From: Elysia chlorotica
Taxonomy: Eukaryota; Mollusca; Gastropoda; Plakobranchidae
DNA: 64,000 nucleotides
Assembly (NCBI GenBank): GCA_003991915.1
Contig: RQTK01000353.1
Span: 396,170 to 460,169 of the forward strand
Direction of reading: 5' to 3'
Shown: positions 13,501-23,258 of the stretch, one piece after another
Layout: each line of letters begins with the position of its first letter
Numbering within the stretch: the stretch's first letter is position 1
Made by a program: the position numbers and the translations under genes
Notes under the pieces: generated by a model
The model's database searches: none
Told to the model about the DNA's origin: nothing
What the model saw: the letters and a program-made list of their open reading frames with translations, nothing else

Positions 13501-16500
13501 TTTGAGGATGATATCTATAAGATAATCTCAATTCCTTATTCTTTAAACAAGGAACAAGATTCATGCTGATTTTTTATCTAGGAGAAAGGTTCGTTTTGGT
13601 TTTAAATTTACATATTATAAGATATTGACAAGGACATTTAAGATGGGTAAAAGTTCTATTCTATGAACCAGGAACCAGATGCTCCACTGACTTTGCTGAA
13701 GTTCCCTCAGTCCTAATGGAATACTTTGCCTCAGAACCAAGGGTGAGAGATATAGTTTAACTGATCATCTTATTTTTGATTTTATGAAAAAAATCAACAA
13801 CACGTTGAAAATACCTTATCCTTTGAGAATCAGGTTGGAATCCAGAATAGCAGGTACTTTCATGTTTTATGAATATCTTTTGGAAATACTATGGTCTTTT
13901 GCAGTGGAATCGACACAGTAAAATTATAGCATCAGTTTGGCTGGTATTCGACAAAAGTCTACTGTACAATAGAATGTTTGAAAACTGCTCTGGTTATGTA
14001 TGAGGTAGTTTATGTTAAAATTCAGAAATTGAATAACATTTTCTTGAGGAAGAGGTGTTAGTTAAGAATTTCAACAACAAAGTTGTTGAAGGAAAGGTTT
14101 TAATAAGAAGTTGTTGAAGGGGAAGTTTTGACATTGACTGTTTTGAGGGAGCAGCTTTATGATAAGAGTTGTTGCAGGAGAGGTTTTAGTATAGAAGATG
14201 TTAAGGGAGAAATTTTAATGAAGTTGTTGGGCAGAAGTTATAAGTCGTTGAGGGAGAACAATATTGATGGAGACATTTTATCAATAACAGTTCTTATGGC
14301 AGATGTTTTAATATAGAAGAGATTGAGAGAGAAGTTTAAACAAAGAAATTGTCGAGGGACTGGTTTTAATGAAGAATTTATTTAGCAGCTTTTAATAATA
14401 CAAGTTGTTAAAGGAGAGGTTTATTATAAAAAGATGGAGAGAGGGGTTTCAATAATTCCTCTATCTCTATCTATTGCTTTCTGTGGTGAGGATGCTGTTG
14501 AAATTACCTCCCCTTCCTTCTTTTTTGAGCAACAGATATGAGGCTGTGATAACTTTAGAGCTACCAATCCAATTAGCAGTCCAATTGGAAAACATAAAAA
14601 AGGTGTATGAAATTGTTATCAAATACACTTTTTGGCAGCTCTGTAACTCTGCCAAATTTTGTTTTCTGTCTATCAGTAGATTTATGATTATTTTTTTTCC
14701 CCAACCGTTTTATTTTTCAGGTAATCTCCACCTTTGCCCGGCATTACAAGTCAGGAGAGCCTATGAAGAAATCATCCGTGAAAGCCTTGTGCGACTCCAA
14801 GAAAATGTTTGCTGCTTCAGTGAGTTTGCCTGCTTTCTTTAGATAAGATAAGCTAAATCTGTAATTGTGCCTGTTAGGGAAATTTGACTTGGACATGTCT
14901 TCATAATAAACTGAACATGGTTACACAAACTTGACGCAAATTTGGAAACAGTACATTACATTAATGACTAATAGTCATGCATACGGACTGTAGAATCAAA
15001 TATTACGTTTAACTAGAAAGTACTTAAACACACGTCTAAGCACCTCTAAGTTTTGATATGCACACTTTCCATTTTGAAATATGAGGGCTGTCCCAGAAGT
15101 AAGGTAAGTGAACCACAGTAAATGCTTCCTTGACCACATTATTACTGGAGATGAGACCTAGTTTCATGATCCTTGACCACATTATTACTGGAGATGAGAC
15201 CTAGTTTCATGTTTGCTCTGATGACGAGCTTATCACAAAGATATCAGTATGGCAGAAAAGTCATGATGTAAATTTTTTCAAGGAGGGTGTATTTGCTCTC
15301 ATCTCAAGGTGGAAAAAATGGATTAATAACCATGGAGATAACATCGAAAAGTAGACTAAAGGTCTAGACATAGTATGAAAAAATCGTATGAAATTTGCAC
15401 AAATACTTCCTAACATATGACTTCACTTACCTTACTTCTAGGACAGCCCTGGTAACAAAAATATCAGGGATTTTATCTTTTATGTATTTTTGTAAATTCC
15501 TCAAAATTGTGCGCATACAAGGAATAGGCCTCAAATCCTGCGATGCGATTCGGTACAGGTTTACTCTTTTTTGTTGGCAGGACATGCAGCAGCAGGTATC
15601 AAATTTGCACAAACACTTCCTAACTTACAACTTCACTTACCTTTCTTTTAGGATAGCCCTCGTAACGAAAAATCTGGGATTTTACTTTTTACGTATTTTT
15701 TAAAAACTCCTAAAAATAGTGCACACACAAGGAATATGCCTCAAATCCTGCGATGCGATTCGTACAGCTTTACTCTTTTTGTTTCCAGGACATGCAGCAG
15801 CAGGTGTTTTTCTCCATGCTGGACCAGGTTTATCACGGGCAGCATCCTCTGCAGGGTTCCACCACTGACATCATGGCTCAGATACAGAAGCAGTACTACA
15901 GCATAGACTACGTGGAAAATACTGTGAGTTGCCTGTGTATTCTTAAATCTTGTTGTAGTTGTTCGTCTTCTTTTTCTTCCTCGCTGTTGCTGTTGTTGTT
16001 GTTGTTTTTCTTTTTCTTCCTCTTCTTCTTCTTTCGTTCCAGCTGGGATTTCAGCTTTGAATGCTCCTCTGCTTTTATACAAACGGTTTTTCTTAAAATT
16101 GCCCAGGATGTTTAGATCTCTTCATATGAAACTAGGTAGCATGTTCAACAGGGGTGGAATAAAGTAATATTAATGTGAATCTACTCTTGACTGTGTAATG
16201 GTGAATATTTTGAGAGCTTCTTTTCATTTTGAATCTCTCCATGAGTGTTGCTGAACTGTGTATTTGTTGTGTTTTGTGGGGGTTTTGTTTGTTTTTTGTT
16301 TTTTTCCTTTTTAAAGTTTTACATCCAATTTTCAATGTTATTTAGTCCTTTTAGCAGCGTTTTGTGTTTGGCAAAGTTAAAGAATGTTCTGAATATGTTA
16401 TTTTTCTGTTCTTTTTGAAGCAATGTAAAAAATTAAATGACCTTAATTTTAACATCCTTTACTACTAACTAGGCCTGGCAGTTGCGATTTGGACACCTGG

Positions 16501-18981
16501 TAGGCTACGGTGCTCGTTACTATGCATATCTGGTCTCAAAATCTGTGGCGGCAAAACTCTGGCACACATGCTTCAAGCAAGACCCATTTAGCAGGTAAGT
16601 GGCATAATTACAGTGACATGAGATTGATCAAGTTCTATCGCAATATACATAAAGAAAGCACAGTCATGTGTAGACCTATTATATTCTGGTGTGACAATAA
16701 TATGCTTTTAACTTTGCAGTGTAGTTATTTTCTTTAATAAACTTTGTCAGATTCTCTCAAATTTAGTTCAACATGCCTTACACAGGCATTGCATTAATGT
16801 AAATTAACGCATGCTTCTTTTTTATGTCCAAGTCATACACAGGCCTGAGGGAATAGCTTATACATGAAAGGAAAACAATAAACTACAAACGACTGTTATA
16901 CAATATTTTGTCACAATAAAGAAAACCCTACATTCCATGGACAGATGGTTTTTCTTATTCTTTGTCTTAGTAAACTGCCTTTGGTAAAAAAAAAAAATTA
17001 ATCTCAAACGCTTTGACCCAATGAACTAGTTGTGTCAGGAACCTCATGAAGTTGCTTACCAGACACTAGATCAAGTTACAATAATAGTGCAAATTAAAAA
17101 AAAAAATCTGCTAACCACTGAGCAATATAAAGGATCAAAGAGATAAAGCCACCATGATATTGAAACATGGGGTGTGTGTGGTTAGGACCACAGAGGCAGA
17201 GGGAAAGCCGTAGGTTAAAGGGTAGGAATTATGACTGGCTCAACACCATCTAGGTTTTATAATATAGATAGATGGAGGTTCTGGATTAGTATCTCTGAGA
17301 CATATTAACTATCTATTATCCTAACTTTTTAAAATGAGCAAGCAAGTTTGTTGAGCGTGAGATGTACTCATAAATGGGATCCAATTTCTCCACTTGGGAA
17401 TAAGCCTACGATTGTCATTTTTCAGTCTAATGCTAAAATAATTTGATGTTTTGGTGACTGTGTTCTTTATTGAAGAGCAAAAACTTACCATATTTGACAA
17501 GTGAGAGAATAGTCTAAAAAGTATAGTGTATACCATACCTATGGTACATAAGTTTAGATTGTCAAATAATACCATGTTTTCAATTGAAATAAGTGCAATA
17601 TGCTATACAAGTCGCTTAACTTCTCTGAACCTATCTACAAGAGTTGCCTGTAACAAAACTTAAGGGCAGAGTTGGCACAATCTATGTGTGACTTCAGTTG
17701 TGAACACTTCCAGGGAAATTGATAAACATGTCAAAATTTGTTATAATTTGTCAAATAATGAAGTTCTTTTGGGATATTTATTCATAAAAATGAAGGCTTA
17801 ATTGAACATAATTATATTTGGATCTCATCTGTCATATAATTTATTATTATAGGGAAATGGGAACGAAATACAGGGAAGAGATGTTGGCACATGGAGGAGA
17901 GAAACACCCCCTGAAACTTGTAGAAGGTCAGTCTTACATTTTGTGGTCACTTTACAGGTTTTTGTATTGTTTTTGACTTATACTTAAATAATTGTTATTT
18001 ATAGATACGCATCATTTAGAGTTTTGCCCCTCCTCTCTTAGTCACTAACAATAGCTTTATATTTTTATTTGATTTATAGTCTTGTTTTTTTTTTATTACA
18101 TTGTAATTGGTGGTACGAGATAAATTTGATTCCAGTTCTGAAGATGAAAACAATGAATCTGAAATGTAACAGTTAAAAACTGAATTTTAATAAACCATCA
18201 TGTCTGAAGCTTATCTACTATTATAAGTACTAAGGCTTAAAAAAAAACAATTGAGGCACCAAGAACCTGAAATAGCTCAAGTTCAATTGAAAATGTATAA
18301 TCATACTTTATATTTTTATTGATTTAGATTTCATAATTTTTATATTTAAAGCAAAGACTGCCATGAATAAATAATCGTGGTAAAACACTTTTTTCGGTAA
18401 AAGTAGAGCAGTTGCCCAGTCAGTGGATAGACCTAGTAAGAACCAGTATCAAATGAAACATTTTGCAAACCAGCTAGAAGTTAAAGGAGCTAAGAGATCA
18501 TTCCCTTTGCCCTTGATTTTGTTTCACTTTACTTCCAATTTGCTGCCAACAAACTTTCGACTGAGGCCACCTAACCAGACCTCGCCCAAAGACTATGCAC
18601 CTAACTGCGACCACAGTCATACTTATAGTTCAATTTTAACGGCTTTGTTTAGGGCAAGTGGCGGCTGTCTAGCATTTTTCCCAAACACTAGCCTACACAT
18701 AATATTTTTTAAGAAGTGTTGTAATGTATTAGACCAACCAGAATCCGGCCAAAAGTGTGGATTTAACACTCAAAATAAAGTTTCAAGGAATGTTTTATTC
18801 ATAGTAATATGTTTTAGCTTAGTCCCAGTTGGACTACAGAGTCTATATATGCGCCCAAACTCATAACTGCCCATCCATTCTTTCTGCTTCAGGCATGCTG
18901 GGACAAAAGCCCTCAGTGGAAAACATGGTAGAAGCCTTGATGTTAGATCTTGACGACAACTTACAAGCCCTAGATACATGA
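3676..18981 (+). CDS. MIPEP: Mitochondrial intermediate peptidase, multi-exon gene (two segments missing, one exon inverted)
   Basis: The product is the matrix M3-family zinc peptidase that removes an octapeptide from imported precursors after MPP cleavage. Exons in the gene's orientation: 3676-3894, 4394-4567, 4900-4988, 5800-5947, 6698-6816, [8110-8173 on minus], 8773-8821, 9843-9903, 10609-10661, 11514-11591, 12119-12326, 13672-13742, 14721-14819, 15789-15923, 16473-16594, 17853-17926, 18893-18981. All have AG/GT borders and compatible phases except at the two missing stretches. Landmarks are the N-terminal presequence, [55 protein letters not shown] (zinc site), DFAEVPS (third zinc ligand, 29 residues after the first His), YHGQHPL and [10 protein letters not shown]. 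The start is the ATG at 3676; the stop is TGA at 18979-18981. The recovered exons total about 1850 nt, or 616 codons, against about 713 residues in vertebrates. Missing parts are one segment after exon 6 (probably in the N gap) and one of about 50 residues after 10661. Confidence 0.96.
7066..7255 (+). mobile_element. SINE, truncated copy of the window's main family
   Basis: This matches the body of the full-length element at 61281-61530: CTCCCTACTGGTTG, CAGTATAATGTGATCGG, GTGTGGCAACACATAAAATTG, GGGGCCCGTCCACAATATAG, and a tail near GGACATTAAACCAACTCAAC. The tRNA-like head is missing. It lies in MIPEP intron 5. Confidence 0.85.
7340..7437. repeat. (TTA)n microsatellite at the left edge of the assembly gap
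   Basis: A nearly perfect TTA run that stops at the first N. The run after the gap is TAA, the reverse complement, which fits a change of strand across the gap. Confidence 0.95.
7438..7884. other. Assembly gap (447 Ns)
   Basis: Unknown sequence within MIPEP. The MIPEP exon or exons that should follow exon 6 (family stretch starting VREAAYK, entering in phase 0 and leaving in phase 1) are not found elsewhere nearby and may lie here. Confidence 0.99.
7885..7931. repeat. (TAA)n microsatellite at the right edge of the gap
   Basis: A TAA run with a few AAC interruptions, directly after the Ns. Confidence 0.95.
8110..8173 (-). CDS. MIPEP: MIPEP exon 6, present in inverted orientation
   Basis: On the minus strand an acceptor (CTTCTCCAG) is followed by 64 nt and a donor (GTAAGTATAAG). 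The exon reads [21 protein letters not shown] after one base that completes the GT left over from exon 5 (GT+A = Val). This matches the MIPEP stretch between the IRRN-type and VREAAYK-type segments of the family, and the phases (2 in, 0 out) are exactly those needed between exons 5 and 7. It therefore belongs to the plus-strand gene but lies reversed, 225 bp right of the N gap. Either a contig was placed backwards or a real inversion has broken the gene. Confidence 0.88.
8448..8490 (-). mobile_element. SINE head fragment (tRNA-like box A)
   Basis: On the minus strand GCGGTGGTCCTGGGGTAGAAC is followed by ATCGGC, which matches the tRNA-like 5' head of the SINE at 61281-61530. Only the head is present. 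Confidence 0.7.
10461..10541. repeat. (CTGT)n/(CT)n microsatellite
   Basis: A short CTGT tract followed by a CT tract of about 45 bp in the MIPEP intron just before exon 9. It extends the pyrimidine-rich context upstream of that acceptor (AG at 10607-10608). Confidence 0.9.
11040..11215 (+). mobile_element. Diverged SINE copy
   Basis: Weakly conserved body of the main SINE: TTAGTGTCAGTATAATCGGAC, GGTATGGCAGCATGTATAATT, GTCAGACTTTTGTCTTGGAAC. It occupies the MIPEP intron where a coding segment of about 50 residues is missing. Confidence 0.65.
12119..12326 (+). CDS. MIPEP: MIPEP zinc-site exon
   Basis: This is exon 11 of the gene, 208 nt, entering in phase 0 and leaving in phase 1. It reads [20 protein letters not shown] at its start and carries the gluzincin motif HEFGH at 12266-12280, followed by [16 protein letters not shown]. 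The two His residues bind zinc and the Glu is the general base. The next exon (13672-13742) supplies the third ligand in DFAEVPS. All catalytic residues I can check are intact. Confidence 0.96.
12850..13190. repeat. Dispersed repeat family, copy 1
   Basis: This shares an ordered set of blocks with 28955-29265: CGGGACA, a GGTAAACTTGCATACAGTGGGAGA block, TGTGTAGTTTGATAC, AATAATAC/TACAGTGGGG and GGCATGCAGCCAA. It lies in a MIPEP intron. No open reading frame, no tRNA-like head and no terminal repeats were seen. Confidence 0.65.
15084..15450. mobile_element. Mariner-like element remnant
   Basis: The ends are inverted repeats: AGGGCTGTCCCAGAAGTAAG at 15084 against AGGGCTGTCCTAGAAGTAAG read backwards from 15450. 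The style (GGGCTGTCC...AAGTAA) is that of mariner. Inside, the plus strand reads DHIITGDET, which resembles the conserved GDE(S/T)WV block of mariner transposase, and then [15 protein letters not shown], which resembles the C-terminus. The block around GDET is duplicated with a period of about 42 bp (15130-15168 and 15172-15211). Stops and the short length show it is dead. Confidence 0.75.
15391..15808. repeat. Tandem duplication (two units of 208-210 bp) copying an exon start
   Basis: Unit 1 (15391-15600) and unit 2 (15601-15808) share the mariner right end, CCTCAAATCCTGCGATGCGAT, a pyrimidine tract, a CAG acceptor and GACATGCAGCAGCAGGT. In unit 2 that last block is the true start of MIPEP exon 14 (15789). 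In unit 1 it is a copy of the 3' splice site with the first 15 coding bases. Confidence 0.93.
15581..15595 (+). other. Potential 15-nt duplicated microexon in MIPEP
   Basis: The copied acceptor TTTTTTGTTGGCAG precedes GACATGCAGCAGCAG, which is followed by GTATCA, a usable donor. If spliced in, it would add DMQQQ in frame (phase 0 on both sides) before the real DMQQQ. It could equally be a silent decoy acceptor. Confidence 0.4.
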
Positions 18982-19803
18982 TGATTTTGAAGTTAGATAG
19001 TACATGTGCGCTGGTTTCTAGTATTTAAAAACAATTCTTTTAGGTACAGATATCCTCCTCATTCTTGAGATTTTTTCTGGAGTGTATGAGATTTCTACAA
19101 GAATCTCAGCTGTGATATTATTACTAATGTTTGAGGAATGGATGCTAAGGGACTGATTTTAATTCTTCTTTTTATTACATAGACAGCTGGTAGTTCCTTC
19201 CTTGTTATGTCTTCGAAATCATATTGATTTCAATATTCATACTTGTGAATTGAAATCGAGAAGACAAGATAATTGCTTGGTAAAATTATTATTTATTGTT
19301 TTTATGCTAAGAATCTACCATTTTTAAATGATAATTTGATATCTTTAGCAGTAGGTTGCAAACACACGGCGTTCAGCACTTTAGGTTTGGTATGCAGCAT
19401 ATATATTGAGGATGTAGTCGGTGCAATGGTGAGAGTGTTAGACCACCCTTGTGAAAGTGCTGGATTCGATTCCCTGCTTTGACACAAATTTTCAGTATTC
19501 CCTGTGTCAACCCAGCATGGAATGAGGAACTTGGGCTGGTGATTCACTGCATCGCAGAAATAAATGGCAACCTACCTCACAAATGCTGTTTGCCTGGTAC
19601 ATTCAGGACCTTAACTCTTTGTTTTTCAATGCTCTGTCAAAGAGCTTGGAACCAACTTTACCTTGTATAGCATATAAATATCAACTAACATTGTTGCATT
19701 GACACTGAGCAGATTCAATATTGATTGCTACCTATGATTTGTTCTAGTTATAAAACTAGTGTATATATATTTTTTAATTTTTATCGTGAATGAAGTGAAT
19801 AAA
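18982..19803 (+). other. MIPEP 3' untranslated region (inferred)
   Basis: The stretch runs from the stop codon to an AATAAA at 19798-19803. It contains a tRNA-derived SINE at about 19410-19665. A further AATAAA lies near 20355. The polyadenylation site is inferred from the hexamer only. Confidence 0.4.
19408..19665 (+). mobile_element. tRNA-derived SINE, second family
   Basis: The head reads GATGTAGTCGGTGCAATGGTG then GAGTGTTAGACC (box A-like), and box B is GGATTCGATTCCC. The body continues through CTGTGTCAACCCAGCATGGAA to a region around CAACCTACCTCAC. The body differs from the main SINE family. It probably lies in the MIPEP 3' UTR. Confidence 0.65.
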
Positions 19804-19809
19804 TGCCAA

Positions 19810-22800
19810 AAAGAATTGTTCTCTATGGAAAGAATGACGGATGTGAGTATCCCTTTTATTTTTAGTGTCCCGTAGGTTCTCCAGAGGGTTCTGATACAGT
19901 GATAAACAGGAGGAAAGAAATATGTCCAAACAAAATTGTGCAATACCATGCTGTAAAGTGGTTTTAGAACAAATGTAGAGTAAACTTAAAGAGAGTTTGA
20001 AAGGGATGGCTTACTGGATTAATTCACAGCACTGAATTGTCTTTTTAAACCTTAGCAGCTATGGAAATTGTGGAAAACCTCAAGTGAATTTTTTTTTTAA
20101 ATAATAAATTACGATTGCAGTTTGGTACAAACATAGCCACTCTGCAATTATAGACAATTTTGGAGCAAGTTTTTATTGTCTGGCCACACTTTTCACTGAA
20201 AAATTCTGCAAGGACCATAAAACTTGATGTGAGGAAGTAGATTTCATTTATGGTTGTACTGTTAATATTGTTATTGTTTTTTTTTATAAGATAAAATGAC
20301 CATGTTTCATTAAGAATGTGCAAGATGGATTCAACAATTATTTTACCATAATGTCAATAAATTGAAAGTTTTATGAAATATCTTTGTTTTTTTTTCAAAT
20401 CATTACGTAGAACATTATTATTTAGCGCATTTAACTGCACCCATCCCTCTTAATAACTATTTGAATAATTATTTTGTTGTTAAAGAGAAAGGGGTCTGTA
20501 CCCTTATTCTTTCAGAGCATAATTTAGTTATCCATGTTTTATAGCAAACAATGGACAATCTGAATCAGGGAACATAACAAAAGCAGTTTTTGCATAAGTT
20601 ACCACAGACATGAGCTGCAAGTAGGTTTTTACTGTCATAAAGTTCTTTGAAAAAAAATTCTTTGCATTGTATGCGCTTCAAAGTCTTTATCTCAAGCAGC
20701 AAAAGGCAATATATAGAACAATTCTTGTTTTTTTGTTCAGATATACGCATACACAAAGACGCTTTTGTTATGTTTCCGGCCTAAGGCTTTAAAAACAGTG
20801 GATAAGTCATTTGACCTCCATGACCATTGCCTACTAATTATATCCACAATTAGCGCCACAGTGGTATATATGTACATGGCACTTTTTCGTGTGCTGACTA
20901 CCTCTTGTTACTATGTTAGAAAAAATCCATGTGAGCATTAATAGTTACTGTAAAAAGGTTCAGTCTTTCACACGGCAAAGAAGAAATCTCCTTGTGTATA
21001 ATTTTCGCTACTTTACCATGGATCCTTGTGAAAGAAGTATCAAAGAGACACAAATGCGCCCAGCTTGGTCTATCAAAACACAATTGCAACATAGGTAACC
21101 GGAACAAGCAATAGAGTGTCGTTAGAGGAAAAATTAATTATTTTGGGTGGTAAATAGAATTGTTTTATTAACATATTTGTGTTTTGTCTGCCTTTTCCTC
21201 TTGGTGTAGCTCTGACTCTCTCCCTCTGCATCCTGTTTCTCTATTATTCATTTTGGAAAGACCACTAGCACTGTGAAAGATGATGTTAATTGTTTACTTG
21301 TGCATACATTTATCAACTTTACCAAGGCATATCCCGGTCTTTAGCCCAGGAGGTTAATATGAGCCACAATGTTTGGTAGCTCACTTCACATTAATGTGAC
21401 ATCTTTGTCATCATAAGTTAGACGAATCCACTGTGTTTACAGCTTAACAGTATATTAACACTGCAAACAACCAGTTCTCTATTACGCTAAGCAGTACAAA
21501 ATCAAGTAGTATATCTTTGTTTTTTTTTAAACTACATGTATAATATCAATATACTCTAATATATGAAAAGGCAATGTAATCCTCTGAAACTGTACATTTA
21601 TACTAATACCTTTATGAATACATGTAATACTAATAAGTGTATTGAAACTAAGAGAACTGCGCTCCTAATGTTGCAGTTTAACCATTTAAAAAAAATTAAA
21701 AAATCAGAAACCATTAGCAAGGATCCTGTGACAACAGAACTATTTCCAATCCGTTTTTTTTCCTTTATGAATGAGTATTATGTGTAATAATGTTATAAAA
21801 AATAGGAATACAACTGTTTTAACAGCTTCAATGACCAATACAAAGATGCTAGGAAGAAATAGTTGAACTTAAACATGTCCGAATGTAATTTTGTCAAAGA
21901 TTGAACTTTTATCTAATAGGCTTACATGAAAACATACTACCTCTAGTTTCATTACATGTTTGGAATTGGAGTTTGAAGTTGACACAATGTGTTTGATCTA
22001 CTTACATTTGATTCATGGAGGATTTTTATTCATAATGGTTTTTACAAATTACTTGAGAGCTAATTATTTAATGTTATGCTACACATATGAAGATTGAGCT
22101 TTTTAAAACATTGTGAAACAAAAGGCTTTACCTAGACCTGACTTAAATTTGTACACAAGATGATCCAACATTTTAGCTTTTTTTCAATATAGTTCACATG
22201 GAAATCAATGAATAATTTACCCCAACAATCTTTTATATTTTATTGAATTTACTAGCTTTATATGACATGAACGCCTGATCTGTAGCAGAAATGAACTTGT
22301 ATTTAAACAAGTTTATATAATTTTTAGCGGTACAATTTGTGGATCTTCACTTTTGCTGTTTTTCTTCTAATAATGCAGATAATAAATTTAAATGTCTGAA
22401 ATGTCCTCCTTAACGTGGTCTACTCAAAACCACATTAACACTGATGTAGCAAAAAGCCATATCCAATTTATTTGAAGTTTTGAAATAATTTAGTCCTATC
22501 TTTGTTCAAAATCAGAGCATTTTAATTTTAACGTCACAATGAGATAAATCTATGCTGATCTAACAAACACATTATTATGCTAATGTCAAAACAGTATATC
22601 TTTGAGTTGTGCCAGTCTGAAAGCTCACTAACAATATGCTGTCACAAATCCTCAAAACATATTTTTACCATCTAATTATCATAGCTAAAGATATCAATTG
22701 TACCATTCAAGTGTGATACGTCTACTAAGTGTTTTATTTTTTTATTAATTTACAAAAAGAAAAAAAAATACAAAAAGAACTCCAACTAAAAAGTTTGTGA
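19810..22800. other. Convergent spacer between MIPEP and COPS6
   Basis: About 3 kb of AT-rich DNA between two 3' ends. Open frames are short and show no conserved sequence. An AATAAA on the minus strand at 22818-22813 is a candidate COPS6 polyadenylation signal. Nothing else is recognised. Confidence 0.5.
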
Positions 22801-23258
22801 TCATCAAATAACTTTATTACATGTAAAAGGTTAAACACATAAGTTCAAAATTCAAAGCACAATTTCTCCGTTTTCCATATAGAAAAAAAGAGACAAGAAT
22901 TAGACATTCATTTACCATGTTCAACTTTTCATGTCTCAAAACAAATTTGAGGAAAAATAGGAGGGAAAATTTTTTTTCAATGAGCTTGTGTTCATTTAAT
23001 TTTGCTAACCCCTGAATTTTTATTGCTGCAAAGTAACCTCGTAGGTTTGTAAATTTCATTAACACACATGAAAATTATGTCTATAACTCTTGGACCAGGA
23101 TCTTCCACAAACTGAAATAATTATACATAGGGGCCTACTCCTTTACATGGTGAGATTAAAAAAAAAAAGCCCCTCCCTGGCATCATAGTGTTCTATAAAG
23201 TGAGTAATCAAAAAATCATCAACGTTGTTTACAATACTGTTAACATACTCTTTACAAT

